Source of the DNA: Candidatus Methanomethylophilaceae archaeon
Lineage (GTDB): Archaea > Thermoplasmatota > Thermoplasmata > Methanomassiliicoccales > Methanomethylophilaceae
Direction: 5' to 3'
NCBI GenBank assembly: GCA_944322255.1
Contig: CALUOK010000003.1
Span: forward strand, 86,358-150,357
Length of the DNA: 64,000 nt
Position numbers and translations under genes: made by a program. This document shows positions 42,856-51,759 of the stretch, in pieces. Every line of letters begins with the position of its first letter. Position 1 is the stretch's first letter. The notes under the pieces were generated by a model that made no database searches, was not told the DNA's origin, and saw only the letters and a program-made list of their open reading frames with translations.

Positions 42856-43689
42856 TCATCTCTCCTTTTCGATGACCCTCACGCTGTCTCCCTTGACAGT
42901 GACGGGTATGGGGACCATGGCCTCGATGAGCTCGACTGTGATCTCCTCTTTGGCCGGGTCGATCTGCTGGACCCTTGCTTTCTCGCCCTTGAAGGGACCG
43001 TTGACGAGTTCGACGATGTCGCCCTCCACGATTCCTACAACAGCGGACATCGGGACGAGGTAGGGTCCGACCTCCTCGATGTCTGTCTCTCCGTCGATGA
43101 AGGACCTGGCCTTCTTGATGTCACGGGTCTTCTCACGGAGACGGTCCGTGTTCATGCCTTCCACGAACACGTATCCCCTGAGTCCTGCAGGGCTCAGGAT
43201 CGCATATATGTCCTTGGGCTTGGTCGAGCTGGACTGCGCCTCGGCGACAGCCTTCAGGTAGAGGGTGTCGGCGACGCTCCTCTCCTGGTCGATCTGCGTC
43301 TTCAGGACCATAATGGACTGTGATGCTATGGCTTTGAAGTTCATGGACGCGGTGCCGGCGCCGTCGTCGACCGTGACCTCGGTGTTGACGTTATCGTCGA
43401 ACCTGGCTCCCTTGGGGCAGATGACCTCGAGGACGAACTCCTTGGGGCTCCTTCCGGGGAGGTCCACGCTGATCTCGGACTTGCTGCGGTAGTTGCTCCA
43501 GAGCTCGCCGTTGGCGTTGTCATAGAGCGTGACGTTCCACTCCGGCGCGTTTTCCGAGTCTGGGCCTGCGATGACGGAGAACGAGATCTTCACCTCAGAC
43601 GCATCCGCGGAGACGCTGAAAGGCCACTCGACCTTTCCGCCTGCATGGACTTTCTGCAGATTGTTTTCGCCGGTAATGCTGGGACTCAT
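42856..43689 (-). CDS. spt5: Transcription elongation factor Spt5 with an extra N-terminal beta domain
   Basis: 277 residues, nearly twice the usual archaeal length (about 150). The NGN domain starts at about residue 126 (SIMVLKTQIDQERSVADTLY) and the KOW domain at about 220 (VEGDIVELVNGPFKGEKA). Residues 1-123 form an additional strand-rich, Ig-like domain: HAGGKVEWPFSVSADASE, EWNVTLYDNANGELW, SVDLPGRSPKEFVLEVICPKG. Spt5 clamps RNA polymerase with Spt4 and couples to the ribosome. The extra domain resembles those of surface proteins, yet there is no signal peptide. Confidence 0.92.
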   Translation of the reverse strand: MSPSITGENNLQKVHAGGKVEWPFSVSADASEVKISFSVIAGPDSENAPEWNVTLYDNANGELWSNYRSKSEISVDLPGRSPKEFVLEVICPKGARFDDNVNTEVTVDDGAGTASMNFKAIASQSIMVLKTQIDQERSVADTLYLKAVAEAQSSSTKPKDIYAILSPAGLRGYVFVEGMNTDRLREKTRDIKKARSFIDGETDIEEVGPYLVPMSAVVGIVEGDIVELVNGPFKGEKARVQQIDPAKEEITVELIEAMVPIPVTVKGDSVRVIEKER

Positions 43690-43701
43690 CGACTTTCCTC
43701 C

Positions 43702-43926
43702 TCAGAAGTATGTGGGGAGGACGGTCATGACCCACCAGATGGCGAATCCCACGGCACCGATGATGATGATTCCGAGACCGGTGATGTACAGCGTCTTCAC
43801 GTACTCCTCCCTGCTGGGCGTGCGTGCCATCTTGATGATCCTGCCGTACTTCCCCTTTCCGAAACCGCGGGCCTTGGATTCGAACTCGTCCTGGAGCTCG
43901 TAGGCCATCGACTCTTCTTCAGCCAT
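43702..43926 (-). CDS. secE: Protein translocase SecE/Sec61 gamma subunit
   Basis: 74 residues with one C-terminal transmembrane helix (TLYITGLGIIIIGAVGFAIW). The amphipathic segment before it (KYGRIIKMARTPSREEYVKT) is the SecE clamp. GGAG lies 9 nt before the ATG at 43926; the ATG at 43941 has no such site. It heads the secE-spt5-rpl11 unit, with a TATA-like TTATTATATC near 43978-43988 (minus). Confidence 0.9.
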   Translation of the reverse strand: MAEEESMAYELQDEFESKARGFGKGKYGRIIKMARTPSREEYVKTLYITGLGIIIIGAVGFAIWWVMTVLPTYF

Positions 43927-44231
43927 TGTATCGTTCTCCATCCGCGGATGCCGCGGACCAGTTCCCTCGTTACCACTGATATAATAACGCAGGGAATGCC
44001 CCTTAATCATGTTCCTGTTTTAAAGGTTTCGTCGACTGTGCATGAAGTCTGTGCGGATGTGGCGACGGGAGAGTTGGATGCATCGCCGACACGCATCATC
44101 CCGCATCCACGGAGACCGCGTCGGAAAACGACCGCCGGAGGCGTGAACGCCATATTAGCCTGATATAATGCTTTTATATGAGATGGGGGTACGGCAAGTC
44201 ATAGACCTATTCAATAGGGGGTTATTTGAAG
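43927..44231. other. Divergent promoter region between secE and the 54-residue gene
   Basis: About 305 bp without a gene. The secE TATA is near 43978-43988; a second TATA-like CCTTTAAAACAGG (minus) is near 44010-44025. For the rightward gene CTTTTATATG is at 44171-44180. The palindrome CCTATT-C-AATAGG (44206-44218) lies in its leader. The middle, about 44040-44160, shows nothing recognisable. Confidence 0.5.
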
Positions 44232-44396
44232 ATGGAAGAAGTACTTTGCAACGTAGAGCTTGTTAAAGAGAACAACGATTTTGTCATAAAGATCCAGAGC
44301 GACCTCGGCGGAGTCAGGGAGTACAGGTCCACCAGCTTCGAGGAGGTCCTCGAGCAGCTCGTGCAGGATCTTCAGGAAGAGTTCGAGACCCTCTGA
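44232..44396 (+). CDS. 54-residue acidic protein before UPF0147
   Basis: Begins MEEVLCNVELVKENNDFVI and ends VLEQLVQDLQEEFETL. A beta hairpin followed by one acidic amphipathic helix is the visible layout. It is preceded by a clear TATA box (44171-44180), has GAAG before the ATG, and is followed after 14 nt by the UPF0147 start, so it should be expressed. The family is not recognised. Confidence 0.68.
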   Translation: MEEVLCNVELVKENNDFVIKIQSDLGGVREYRSTSFEEVLEQLVQDLQEEFETL

Positions 44397-44410
44397 ACGG
44401 AGTGATTCCC

Positions 44411-44668
44411 ATGGCAGACAAGATCAAGCAGATTACCGACGTCCTCGACATGCTCGCCGAGGACACGTCCATCCCCCGCAACATCAGGAAGGGTGCGACC
44501 GACGCGAAAGCCAGGCTCCTCGACACCAAGGAGGCCATGGACGTCCGCGCCACCGGCGCCATCGTCATCCTCGACGACCTCGCCAACGACCCCAACATCC
44601 CTCTGCACGGCAGGACCATCATCTGGAACGTAATCAGCCAGCTCGAGGTCATCAGCCAGCAGAACTGA
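44411..44668 (+). CDS. UPF0147 family protein
   Basis: 85 residues, all helical. MLAEDTSIPRNIRKGATDAKA, VRATGAIVILDDLANDPNIP and LHGRTIIWNVISQLE are the conserved repeats of this small archaeal family (HEAT-like helices). GGAGTGA precedes the ATG. Function unknown. Confidence 0.9.
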   Translation: MADKIKQITDVLDMLAEDTSIPRNIRKGATDAKARLLDTKEAMDVRATGAIVILDDLANDPNIPLHGRTIIWNVISQLEVISQQN

Positions 44669-44704
44669 TGCGAAGTCCTTTTTCCCTTTTCCAGGAGCGG
44701 CGCC

Positions 44705-45280
44705 TCAACGGCGCTGCTCCGCCACAATATCCAGGAAGTTCTGGAATATCTCCGGACCGTGCTCGGTGTTCTCGACCTCCGGGTGGAACTGGACGCCGTA
44801 GATCGGCCTGTCGATGCATCTCACGGCCTCGTGCGGGCACGTCTCCGAGGACGCGGTGACCTCGAATCCGGGAGGAATCGTCTTGACCTCGTCGTTGTGC
44901 GACGCCCAGACCTGGAACTCGTCCGGGAGGCCCCTGAAGAGGTCGTCGTGGGAGCTGACCCTGAGGCCGACGCCTCCGAACTCGGGCGTGGCTCCGGGGC
45001 CGAGTGTGCCGCCGAAGTGCTCGCAGAGGAACTGCATGCCGGCGCAGATGCCGAATATCGGGAAATCCGCCTTGTCGAGGTACTCGCCGTTGTTGCCCAT
45101 ACGCCCCGCGTCCGTGGCGACGCTCGGGGCTCCGCCGGACAGGATCAGTCCGTCCACGTCCTTGATCTCGTCGAACGGGGTCGTGTTGGGTATGATCTTG
45201 GTCTCCACCTTGAGGTATCTGAGAACGCGCCACTCGCGATGGGTCCACTGGCCCCCGTTGTCAACGACGTAGACTTTCAT
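44705..45280 (-). CDS. guaAa: GMP synthase, glutamine amidotransferase subunit
   Basis: 191 residues. Class I amidotransferase: FGICAGMQFLC holds the nucleophilic Cys, VQFHPEVENTEHG the His and Glu of the triad, LILSGGAPSV the oxyanion region. It supplies ammonia to the ATP-pyrophosphatase subunit for XMP to GMP. Archaea encode the two halves separately. Two candidate partners (guaAb paralogs) are encoded just to the right on the same strand. Confidence 0.94.
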   Translation of the reverse strand: MKVYVVDNGGQWTHREWRVLRYLKVETKIIPNTTPFDEIKDVDGLILSGGAPSVATDAGRMGNNGEYLDKADFPIFGICAGMQFLCEHFGGTLGPGATPEFGGVGLRVSSHDDLFRGLPDEFQVWASHNDEVKTIPPGFEVTASSETCPHEAVRCIDRPIYGVQFHPEVENTEHGPEIFQNFLDIVAEQRR

Positions 45281-45360
45281 CGAACGGGCGATTGCCATCG
45301 AAAATATTAACCTTGACCGTCGACGGACCATGGATATACTCCGGAACGCATGCACGGTCC

Positions 45361-45738
45361 ATGATCAACTTCGAGAACAAGGAGTACCTCAAACTCAAGG
45401 AGACGGACAACGACGCGTACGGCGACCTGGTGAACGGCATCCTCATCGGCGACGAGAGGATCATCCACACGTACAAGAGCGTCCGCGACGGCCTCGTGTT
45501 CACGAACAAGCGCCTGATCGCCATCAACATCCAGGGGATCACCGGGAAGAAGAAGGATATCACGATCCTGCCCTACGACAGGATCCAGGCGTTCTCGGTG
45601 GAGACCGCCGGCGTCATCGACCTCGACAGCGAGCTCTACCTGTGGTTCAGCGGGATGGGGCAGGTAAAGTTCGAGTTCACGTCCAGGACCGATGTCAGCG
45701 CCATATGCCGCTGCATCGGAGAATGCATCCTGGACTGA
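45361..45738 (+). CDS. Bacterial-type PH (bPH_1) domain protein
   Basis: 125 residues, a single domain. GDERIIHTYKSVRDGLVFTN, then KRLIAINIQGITGKKKDITI, LPYDRIQAFSVETAG and the final helix SAICRCIGECI match the PF08000 PH fold. No membrane segment. Cytoplasmic; ligand unknown. The ATG at 45361 is followed by the conserved start; the first ORF methionine is 23 codons upstream and looks non-coding. Confidence 0.8.
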   Translation: MINFENKEYLKLKETDNDAYGDLVNGILIGDERIIHTYKSVRDGLVFTNKRLIAINIQGITGKKKDITILPYDRIQAFSVETAGVIDLDSELYLWFSGMGQVKFEFTSRTDVSAICRCIGECILD

Positions 45739-45748
45739 GGAGGTTGAT

Positions 45749-45774
45749 GGGGCCCGTGACCCGGGCCCCGGTTT
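45749..45774. terminator. Strong hairpin between convergent PH gene and guaAb
   Basis: GGGGCCCG, TGACC loop, CGGGCCCC, then GTTTT on the plus strand. Confidence 0.75.
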
Positions 45775-45780
45775 TCAGCT

Positions 45781-46767
45781 TCACTCCCACTCGATGGTTC
45801 CCGGGGGCTTGGCGGTGAGGTCGTAGACCACACGGTTCACTCCGGGGACCTCAGCGGTAATGCGGGCCGCTATCCTCTTGAGCAGGGGGTATGGGATCTC
45901 CTCGACCTCCGCCGTCATGGCGTCCACGGTGTTGACGGCACGGATGATTACGGGGCGCTCGAACGTGCGCTGGCCGTCGCGGACCCCCACCGATTTGAAG
46001 TCGGGGACCACGGTGAAGTACTGCCAGACCTTGCCCTCGAGACCGTTTGCCGCGAACTCCTCGCGGAGGATGGCGTCGGACTCCCTGACCATCTCCAGCC
46101 TGTCGCGGGTGATGGCGCCGAGGCAGCGCACCCCTAGACCGGGGCCGGGGAAGGGCTGACGGTAGACCATGGAGTCGGGCAGGCCCAGCGCCTTCCCGAC
46201 CACGCGGACCTCGTCCTTGAACAGGAACTTGACCGGCTCCACCAGCTTGAACTTGAGGTCCTCCGGGAGACCGCCGACGTTGTGGTGGGCCTTCACGGTG
46301 CCGCTCTCCAGGATGTCGGGGTAGATCGTCCCCTGGGCGAGGAACTCGACCCCGTCCTGCTTCCTGGCCTCCTCCTCGAACACGCGGATGAACTCTGCGC
46401 CGATGATCTTCCTCTTCTTCTCGGGCTCGTCCACGCCTGCCAGCTTGTCCAGGAAACGGTCGACGGCGTCGACGTACACGAGGTTGGCGTCCATCTGGTT
46501 GCGGAAGACCTCCACGACCTGCTCCGGCTCCCCCTTCCTCAGGAGGCCGTGGTTCACATGAACGCACACCAGGTTCTTGCCGATCGCGCGGATGAGCAGG
46601 GCGGCGACCACAGATGAGTCCACGCCCCCGCTCAGGGCCAGGAGGACCTTCCCGTCTCCGACCTGCTCCCTGATCTCGGCGACCTTCTCGTCTATGAATG
46701 CCTGGGCGAGCTCAGGGGTGTTGATCCTCTGCATGTCGTCCGGGCGCTTGTTGCAGTTGTCTGTCAT
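45781..46767 (-). CDS. guaAb: GMP synthase ATP-pyrophosphatase subunit, paralog 1
   Basis: 328 residues. PP-loop [69 protein letters not shown] and the C-terminal dimerisation motif ending KPPGTIEWE. It adenylates XMP and aminates it to GMP. The VHVNHG segment is closer to bacterial GuaA than the VYVDNG of the neighbouring copy. CTTTTAG at 46792-46798 (minus) fits a start at 46767; other in-frame starts lie at 46791 (GTG) and 46734. Separated from paralog 2 by a terminator. Confidence 0.88.
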   Translation of the reverse strand: MTDNCNKRPDDMQRINTPELAQAFIDEKVAEIREQVGDGKVLLALSGGVDSSVVAALLIRAIGKNLVCVHVNHGLLRKGEPEQVVEVFRNQMDANLVYVDAVDRFLDKLAGVDEPEKKRKIIGAEFIRVFEEEARKQDGVEFLAQGTIYPDILESGTVKAHHNVGGLPEDLKFKLVEPVKFLFKDEVRVVGKALGLPDSMVYRQPFPGPGLGVRCLGAITRDRLEMVRESDAILREEFAANGLEGKVWQYFTVVPDFKSVGVRDGQRTFERPVIIRAVNTVDAMTAEVEEIPYPLLKRIAARITAEVPGVNRVVYDLTAKPPGTIEWE

Positions 46768-46800
46768 GAAGGGTGTTACAACTTCATTCACTAAAAGGGA

Positions 46801-46821
46801 GGGGTCCGGCCGGACCCCTTG
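46801..46821 (-). terminator. Palindromic hairpin between the two guaAb genes
   Basis: GGGGTCCGG directly followed by CCGGACCCC, 20 nt beyond the stop of paralog 2 on the minus strand. Confidence 0.65.
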
Positions 46822-46840
46822 GAAGTTTGATGATGGCCCC

Positions 46841-47788
46841 TCACTCCCACTCGATGGTCGCCGGGGGCTTGTTGGTGATGTCGTAGACCACGCGGTTCAC
46901 GGAGTCCTTCATCGTGTTGGTGATGCGAGTGGACATGGCGTCCAGCACATCCAGGGGGATCCTGGCGTAGGTGGCGGTCATCCCGTCGATCGAGGCCACG
47001 GCCCTGATCGCGATGGTCCTGCCGTAGGCCCTCCTGTCACCCTGCACACCCACGGATTTGGAGGGGAGCAGGACCGCGAAGTACTGCCAAGGGAGCTCCA
47101 TCTTGCCGGCCGCGGCCGCCTTCTGGATCTCGTCCTCCACGATGTGGCACGCCTCGCGGACGATGGCGACGCTCTCCGGAGTGACCTCGCCGAGGCACCT
47201 GACAGCAAGGGCGGGTCCCGGGAAGGGCTGCCTCTCGGACGCCTTGACCCCCAGCTTCCTGGCAACGTCGCGGACCTCGTCCTTGTAGAGGTCCCTGAGC
47301 GGCTCGACCAGGGTCATACCCAGGTCCTTGGGGAGGCCGCCGACGTTGTGGTGGGACTTGATGGTGTCCCTGACCCCGTCACCGGACTCGATCCAGTCGG
47401 GAGCGATGGTGCCCTGGACCAGGTACTCGGCACCGAACTCCTTGGCGATCCTCTCGAAGACACGGATGAACTTCTCGCCGATGATCTTCCTCTTCTGCTC
47501 GGGCTCGGTCACACCTGCGAGGGCCTCGAAGAACTCGCTCCCCGCGTCGGCGATCCTGTAGTTGATGCCCATGTCCCTGAGCATCCCCTCGACCTCCTCG
47601 GTCTCGCCCTTCCTCATCAGGCCGTTGTCGACGTAGACCGCGAGGAGCCTGTCGCCGATGGCCCTGCTGGCGAGGGTGGCCGCGACCATGCTGTCTACTC
47701 CGCCGGAGCAGGCGATGATGGCCTTGCCAGTGATCCTCTGCCTGATGTCCTCTATCGTATCCTCTATGAACTCGTCAGCACCCAGCAT
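46841..47788 (-). CDS. guaAb: GMP synthase ATP-pyrophosphatase subunit, paralog 2
   Basis: 315 residues. PP-loop [87 protein letters not shown] and the end KPPATIEWE. This is the usual archaeal type. It overlaps purE by 14 nt, so the two are co-translated. ATG at 47788 is used. Both paralogs keep every active-site motif, so both may be enzymes. Confidence 0.9.
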   Translation of the reverse strand: MLGADEFIEDTIEDIRQRITGKAIIACSGGVDSMVAATLASRAIGDRLLAVYVDNGLMRKGETEEVEGMLRDMGINYRIADAGSEFFEALAGVTEPEQKRKIIGEKFIRVFERIAKEFGAEYLVQGTIAPDWIESGDGVRDTIKSHHNVGGLPKDLGMTLVEPLRDLYKDEVRDVARKLGVKASERQPFPGPALAVRCLGEVTPESVAIVREACHIVEDEIQKAAAAGKMELPWQYFAVLLPSKSVGVQGDRRAYGRTIAIRAVASIDGMTATYARIPLDVLDAMSTRITNTMKDSVNRVVYDITNKPPATIEWE

Positions 47789-48254
47789 CTGCAACCACCT
47801 GTTCTGAATCCGCGATCACCTTGTCGGCCTGCTCCTTCCTGTAGTCCTGGATGGCCTTGGCCACAGCCTCGTCCCCGATGGACAGGATCTCCGCCGCCAG
47901 GATGGCGGCGTTGTCCCCGCGGTCGAGTCCGACCGCCGCGACCGGGATGCCCGGAGGCAGCTGGACGATGGAGAGTATGGAGTCGAGGTTGAGCTTCCCA
48001 CTGACGGGGACGCCGATGACGGGCTTGACCGTCAGGGCGGCCACGGACCCGGGCAGAGCCGCGGAGAGCCCGGCGATGGCGATGAACACGTCGGCACTGC
48101 TGTTCTTCACGAGCTCCTCGACCCTGGCGGGAGTCCTGTGCGCGGACGCCACCGCGATGTCGAAGTCTATCCCGAACCTCCTGAGAATGGCTATCGCCTT
48201 CTCAGCGACGGGCATGTCGCTCTTGCTACCGAGTATGATGGATACCCTAGACAT
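47775..48254 (-). CDS. purE: PurE, class II-like (AIR carboxylase)
   Basis: 159 residues. [13 protein letters not shown] and [14 protein letters not shown] are the PurE nucleotide and catalytic motifs. [16 protein letters not shown] and [18 protein letters not shown], with [16 protein letters not shown], follow the class II pattern (direct CO2 use) rather than the class I GAAHLPGM form; this fits the absence of a purK nearby. It carboxylates AIR in purine synthesis. Coupled to guaAb paralog 2. Confidence 0.92.
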   Translation of the reverse strand: MSRVSIILGSKSDMPVAEKAIAILRRFGIDFDIAVASAHRTPARVEELVKNSSADVFIAIAGLSAALPGSVAALTVKPVIGVPVSGKLNLDSILSIVQLPPGIPVAAVGLDRGDNAAILAAEILSIGDEAVAKAIQDYRKEQADKVIADSEQVVADAGC

Positions 48255-48342
48255 TGAACGACCGAGAAATTCATCGAATAAAAACCATGCGCGGTTAATT
48301 GTAGAAGGGTGGGGTTTTGGTAAAGGGTTTTTGACTCGCCGT

Positions 48343-48651
48343 TCAGCTCTTGAGAACGACGACGAGGAAGATGCCTACTGCGACCAGGGCACCGATCAGG
48401 ATACCGATCAGGCTGATGATGGCGGTGTAGACAACGTCCCAGGTGGCGACATCGCAGAAGGGCTCGATGTCGCTGAAACCGACAAGGTATGCCCAGATGA
48501 TTCCCACGATCAGACCGATGATGGCCATCGCGCCTCCCGCGGCTTTGCTCTTTCCAGAGCCGAAGTACGCGGAGAAGATCCCTGCCACAAGCATGACGAG
48601 GGCGAACGCGAAAACCACGAGGGTCAGAAAGGAATAAATCTCGAATTCCAT
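48343..48651 (-). CDS. Small membrane protein with three transmembrane helices
   Basis: 102 residues. Hydrophobic segments at about 7-28 ([20 protein letters not shown]), 38-57 ([20 protein letters not shown]) and 75-99 ([20 protein letters not shown]). A short cytoplasmic or external loop GSGKSK and an acidic loop DIEPFCD separate them. No recognised family. The TATA-like ATTAAATAATG near 48708-48718 (minus) fits a leader of about 30-40 nt. Confidence 0.7.
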   Translation of the reverse strand: MEFEIYSFLTLVVFAFALVMLVAGIFSAYFGSGKSKAAGGAMAIIGLIVGIIWAYLVGFSDIEPFCDVATWDVVYTAIISLIGILIGALVAVGIFLVVVLKS

Positions 48652-48978
48652 TGTAATCCTCCGTTTTTCGTGTCCGCTTAGCGGACGTTCTGGTTCTGCA
48701 ACAGTGTGACATTATTTAATTGTCGCTACCCAGAGGGCCAGTATCGGCCCGTGCCAGCATGTGACGGCAGGGGGCTGGGATCCGCCAGTCTGCCCGGCCG
48801 GACGGACACGACTCCGTTGGACTACATATCCATCCGTATGCTCGATACCTGCGGTTTATATACGAGTTTAAATGGACGCCAACCATTCATCATTTATAAA
48901 ATATATCCGATGTTTTAAATACCAGAACCTGCATTTCTCTTCGAAACGTGATTACTCGTATTCGGAGTGAACTCACTA
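48652..48978. other. Divergent promoter region between the membrane protein and gar1
   Basis: About 327 bp with no credible gene. Leftward TATA near 48708-48718. Three rightward TATA-like elements: GTTTATATAC near 48854, CATTTATAAAATATAT near 48890-48905, and TTTTAAATACC at 48913-48923, the best placed for gar1. The spacing would allow a short RNA gene from the first one, but I see no fold that proves it. Confidence 0.5.
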
Positions 48979-49239
48979 ATGGAAGTTCTGGGAATTGTTG
49001 AAGAAATCACCTGCGATGGCAGGATTATCGTCCGCTGCAGAGAGGTCCCCGACATAGGGTCGCCTGTCTTTGACGACAAACAATCCAGAATCGGGACGGT
49101 CGGCAGGGTCTTCGGACCGGTCGACGGCCCCTATGCATCCGTGACGCCGGAGGGTGGGCCGGCGAAGATCGGGACTGAAACCTACTTCAGGGGGAACAAG
49201 CAGAATGCCAAAGGTAAGAGAAGGAACAGAAGAGATTGA
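48979..49239 (+). CDS. gar1: H/ACA RNP protein Gar1
   Basis: 86 residues. The Gar1 beta barrel: [39 protein letters not shown] and [15 protein letters not shown], then a basic tail KGKRRNRRD. It binds Cbf5 in pseudouridylation RNPs. It overlaps tfb by 35 nt, the usual archaeal gar1-tfb pair. Confidence 0.93.
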   Translation: MEVLGIVEEITCDGRIIVRCREVPDIGSPVFDDKQSRIGTVGRVFGPVDGPYASVTPEGGPAKIGTETYFRGNKQNAKGKRRNRRD

Positions 49240-50137
49240 GGTCTGCCCCGAGTGCGGGAGCCACCACCTCGTCCGCGACTACGAGCGCGGAGAGCTGCTG
49301 TGCGAGGACTGCGGACTCGTCCTGGACGACCAGTTCATCGACCAGGGCCCGGAGTGGAGGGCATTCGATGTGGAGCAGGGCGAGAAGCGCGCACGCACCG
49401 GCGCCCCCATGACATACACGATCCACGACAAGGGACTGTCCACCGAGATCTCCTGGAAGAACAAGGACAGTTACGGCAAGAGCATCCCCACCAGGAACAG
49501 GGCCCAGCTCTACAGGCTTAGGAAGTGGCAGAGGAGGATCCGTGTTTCCAACGCCACCGAGAGGAACCTGGCATTCGCACTCTCGGAACTGGACAGGATG
49601 GCCTCCGCCATGGGACTCCCCAGGAACGTCAGGGAGACCGCGGCCATGATCTACAGGAAGGCCGTCAACAAGAACCTGATCAGGGGAAGGTCCATCGAGG
49701 GCGTCGTCGCCGCATCCCTCTACGCCGCCTGCAGGCAGTGCGGAGTCCCCAGGACGCTCGACGAGGTCGCCAACTCCAGCCGCGTCGGCAGGAAGGAGAT
49801 CGGCAGGACGTACAGGTTCATGACCCGCGAGCTCAAGCTGAAGCTGATGCCCACGAAGCCCCAGGACTACGTCCAGAGGTTCTGCTCCGAGCTCAAGCTG
49901 AGCGGAGAGGTCCAGAGCAAGGCCGCCGAGATCCTCAAGGACGCCTCCGAGAAGGAGCTCACCTCCGGAAGGGGACCCACAGGGGTCGCCGCCGCGGCGA
50001 TCTACATCTCCTCCATCCTGTGCAACGAGCGCAGGACCCAGAGGGAGGTGGCCGATGTGGCGGGAGTCACCGAGGTCACCATCAGGAACCGCTACAAGGA
50101 GCTCACCGAGAAGCTCGGCATCGAGATCCAGCTCTGA
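49205..50137 (+). CDS. tfb: Transcription initiation factor B (TFB/TFIIB)
   Basis: 310 residues. The zinc ribbon [10 protein letters not shown]...CEDCGLVL is at about 14-37, followed by the B-reader/linker ([25 protein letters not shown]) and two cyclin folds ([37 protein letters not shown]) with the BRE-contacting [20 protein letters not shown] at the end. It recruits RNA polymerase to TBP-bound promoters. ATG at 49205. A strong terminator follows. Confidence 0.97.
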   Translation: MPKVREGTEEIEVCPECGSHHLVRDYERGELLCEDCGLVLDDQFIDQGPEWRAFDVEQGEKRARTGAPMTYTIHDKGLSTEISWKNKDSYGKSIPTRNRAQLYRLRKWQRRIRVSNATERNLAFALSELDRMASAMGLPRNVRETAAMIYRKAVNKNLIRGRSIEGVVAASLYAACRQCGVPRTLDEVANSSRVGRKEIGRTYRFMTRELKLKLMPTKPQDYVQRFCSELKLSGEVQSKAAEILKDASEKELTSGRGPTGVAAAAIYISSILCNERRTQREVADVAGVTEVTIRNRYKELTEKLGIEIQL

Positions 50138-50140
50138 AAC

Positions 50141-50158
50141 GGGTGCCTCCGGGCACCC
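50141..50158 (+). terminator. Terminator after tfb
   Basis: GGGTGCC and GGCACCC around a TCCG loop, then ATTCCTTTTTCC. Confidence 0.7.
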
Positions 50159-50259
50159 ATTCCTTTTTCCCATCATATCTGGCACATCGTCCGACGGATC
50201 TTACCCGACCGCCGTCAGGCCCGACATCCTTTTCTTTTAGGAGAGGCTTAACCGCATCC

Positions 50260-50610
50260 ATGAGCGATGAACAGCCCGTGCAGAAGGCGAGCAAGCACAT
50301 CTGCCTGACCAACAGACATGCATTGGGAATATCGGACGACCCGGAACACGACATGCTGGTCGCCCTTGCGGACAAGGACGTCCTCACGCTCGTCAGGGGC
50401 CTCTCCAACGAGGAGGCGCGCTCCCCGTTCCCCGACGGACTCTTCGGCCTTGACGGCCCGAGGACCAACGAGGCGATCAGGAAGATGAAGGAGGCCGGAC
50501 TCATATCGTCCCGCAGGGACGGCCCGGACCACGTGTACTTCCTGAACGCCGGGAGGTACAGGGACCTGGCCCACTTCCTGCTGAAGCTGATCCACGAGGA
50601 CCAGCACTGA
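50260..50610 (+). CDS. Winged-helix protein of unknown role
   Basis: 116 residues. LVALADKDVLTLVRGLSNEEAR, then RTNEAIRKMKEAGLISSRRDGPDHVYFLN, shape a winged-helix DNA-binding domain with the wing at GPDHVY (shown in part). The C-terminal helix LAHFLLKLIHEDQ may dimerise. Likely a transcription regulator; effector unknown. It converges on endA. Confidence 0.7.
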   Translation: MSDEQPVQKASKHICLTNRHALGISDDPEHDMLVALADKDVLTLVRGLSNEEARSPFPDGLFGLDGPRTNEAIRKMKEAGLISSRRDGPDHVYFLNAGRYRDLAHFLLKLIHEDQH

Positions 50611-50612
50611 CA

Positions 50613-50634
50613 ACGCCCGGGGCCCTCCGGGGCC
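50613..50634. terminator. GC-rich hairpin between convergent genes
   Basis: GGCCC, TCC, GGGGCC-type pairing between the winged-helix gene and endA. Confidence 0.5.
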
Positions 50635-51687
50635 TCACGGCTTGAACCACTTGAACTCGAGATAGGCGATGTCGTTCTTCCTGACGCGCCCGAAGAGGAT
50701 CTCCTTCTTCACGCCGCCAGACAGCCTGACGGTCCTGGAGACCTCGGGCCACATCTTTATCCCGTCGTCGGTCACCGCGTGCACGAGGTAACGCGCATGG
50801 GAGTCGTCCGGCGAGGTCTGGTAGACCCTGAAATGGGTGCCGTACTTGAACCCGGTCTTCACCACCAGCCCCCTCTCGCGGAGGTCCGAGAACACCAGGT
50901 ACCTTATGCGGAACTCGTCCTGTATCGAGTTCCCGAAGTCCAGCAGGTCGTCGAAGGACAGCACGTTGTCGTCCTGGTCGAGGACGGTGAGCCTCCCCTT
51001 GCCGACGAGATGGCAACTCTCGATGAGCGACAGCTGGAGGGCGTCCACCATGGACTTGCCGTAGTACCCGTACGCCCTGAGGGCCTCCACGTCCTCGCGG
51101 TCGAAGACGAACACCCTGTCGCGGATCAGCCTGCCGACGGGCTTCCTGGACATGGGCTCCGGGAACACCTTGCCGGCGGGGTCGCGGACGGACATGATGT
51201 AGTATGTGAGGTCCCCCTCCTCGTCCACGACGCCGTACAGGAGCTTCTTCTTCCTGTCCTTGGTCTCCGTCGTCTCGCGGATCAGGGTGGCTATGTCGAT
51301 GGCGTTGCGCTCGGACACCGCGCGCACCAGGAACTCCGGCCTGGAGTTGCTCATAGTCTTCCCCCTCGGGAAGACGGAGATGTCGTAGTCGCCGGTCTCG
51401 TACTTGACTATGAACCCGCGCTGCCTGAGGTCGCGGTAGACCAGGTACTTGATGTCGAACCCGTCGACGACCCTGGCGGAGTGGCTGAACAGCTGGTCGT
51501 ACGTCATCGGTCCGTCGGGACCGACGACCTCCAGCCTCCTGCACTCGAGAAGATAGGTGGCCTCCACCAGGTCCAGGTCGACGCCTCCGCCGCTGCGCGG
51601 ATAGCCGTAGTTGCCCCTCGTGTAGAGCCTGCTGCCCTCGCTCTGGTCCCTGACCTCGACGATGTCGTCGACTAGTTGTCCTGCCAT
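50635..51687 (-). CDS. endA: tRNA-splicing endonuclease EndA, two-repeat form
   Basis: 350 residues made of two tandem endonuclease units. The C-terminal unit has the catalytic triad: Tyr in GFKYGTHFRVY, His in DSHARYLVHAV and Lys in GVKKEILFG. The N-terminal unit (YETGDYDISVFPRGK, RPEFLVRAVSE, RKKKLLYG) lacks the full triad and is structural. This fused form dimerises to cut bulge-helix-bulge introns of pre-tRNA. The TATA box at 51708-51720 (minus) rules out the ATG at 51708 and supports 51687, leaderless. Confidence 0.94.
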   Translation of the reverse strand: MAGQLVDDIVEVRDQSEGSRLYTRGNYGYPRSGGGVDLDLVEATYLLECRRLEVVGPDGPMTYDQLFSHSARVVDGFDIKYLVYRDLRQRGFIVKYETGDYDISVFPRGKTMSNSRPEFLVRAVSERNAIDIATLIRETTETKDRKKKLLYGVVDEEGDLTYYIMSVRDPAGKVFPEPMSRKPVGRLIRDRVFVFDREDVEALRAYGYYGKSMVDALQLSLIESCHLVGKGRLTVLDQDDNVLSFDDLLDFGNSIQDEFRIRYLVFSDLRERGLVVKTGFKYGTHFRVYQTSPDDSHARYLVHAVTDDGIKMWPEVSRTVRLSGGVKKEILFGRVRKNDIAYLEFKWFKP

Positions 51688-51733
51688 CGCGCGGAGTAGA
51701 TGGTGCACCTATAAAAGAGGGACAGAAGGGGGT

Positions 51734-51751
51734 GGCCCCCTGGCGGGGGCC
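51734..51751 (-). terminator. Terminator after trpB2
   Basis: GGCCCCC, TGGC, GGGGGCC stem directly beyond the trpB2 stop on the minus strand. Confidence 0.65.
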
Positions 51752-51759
51752 GGGAGGTT

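Noticed and set aside
45292..45360. N-terminal extension of the PH-domain protein
   Set aside because: The 23 extra residues lie over the promoter side of guaAa and show no coding character; the ATG at 45361 starts the conserved domain.
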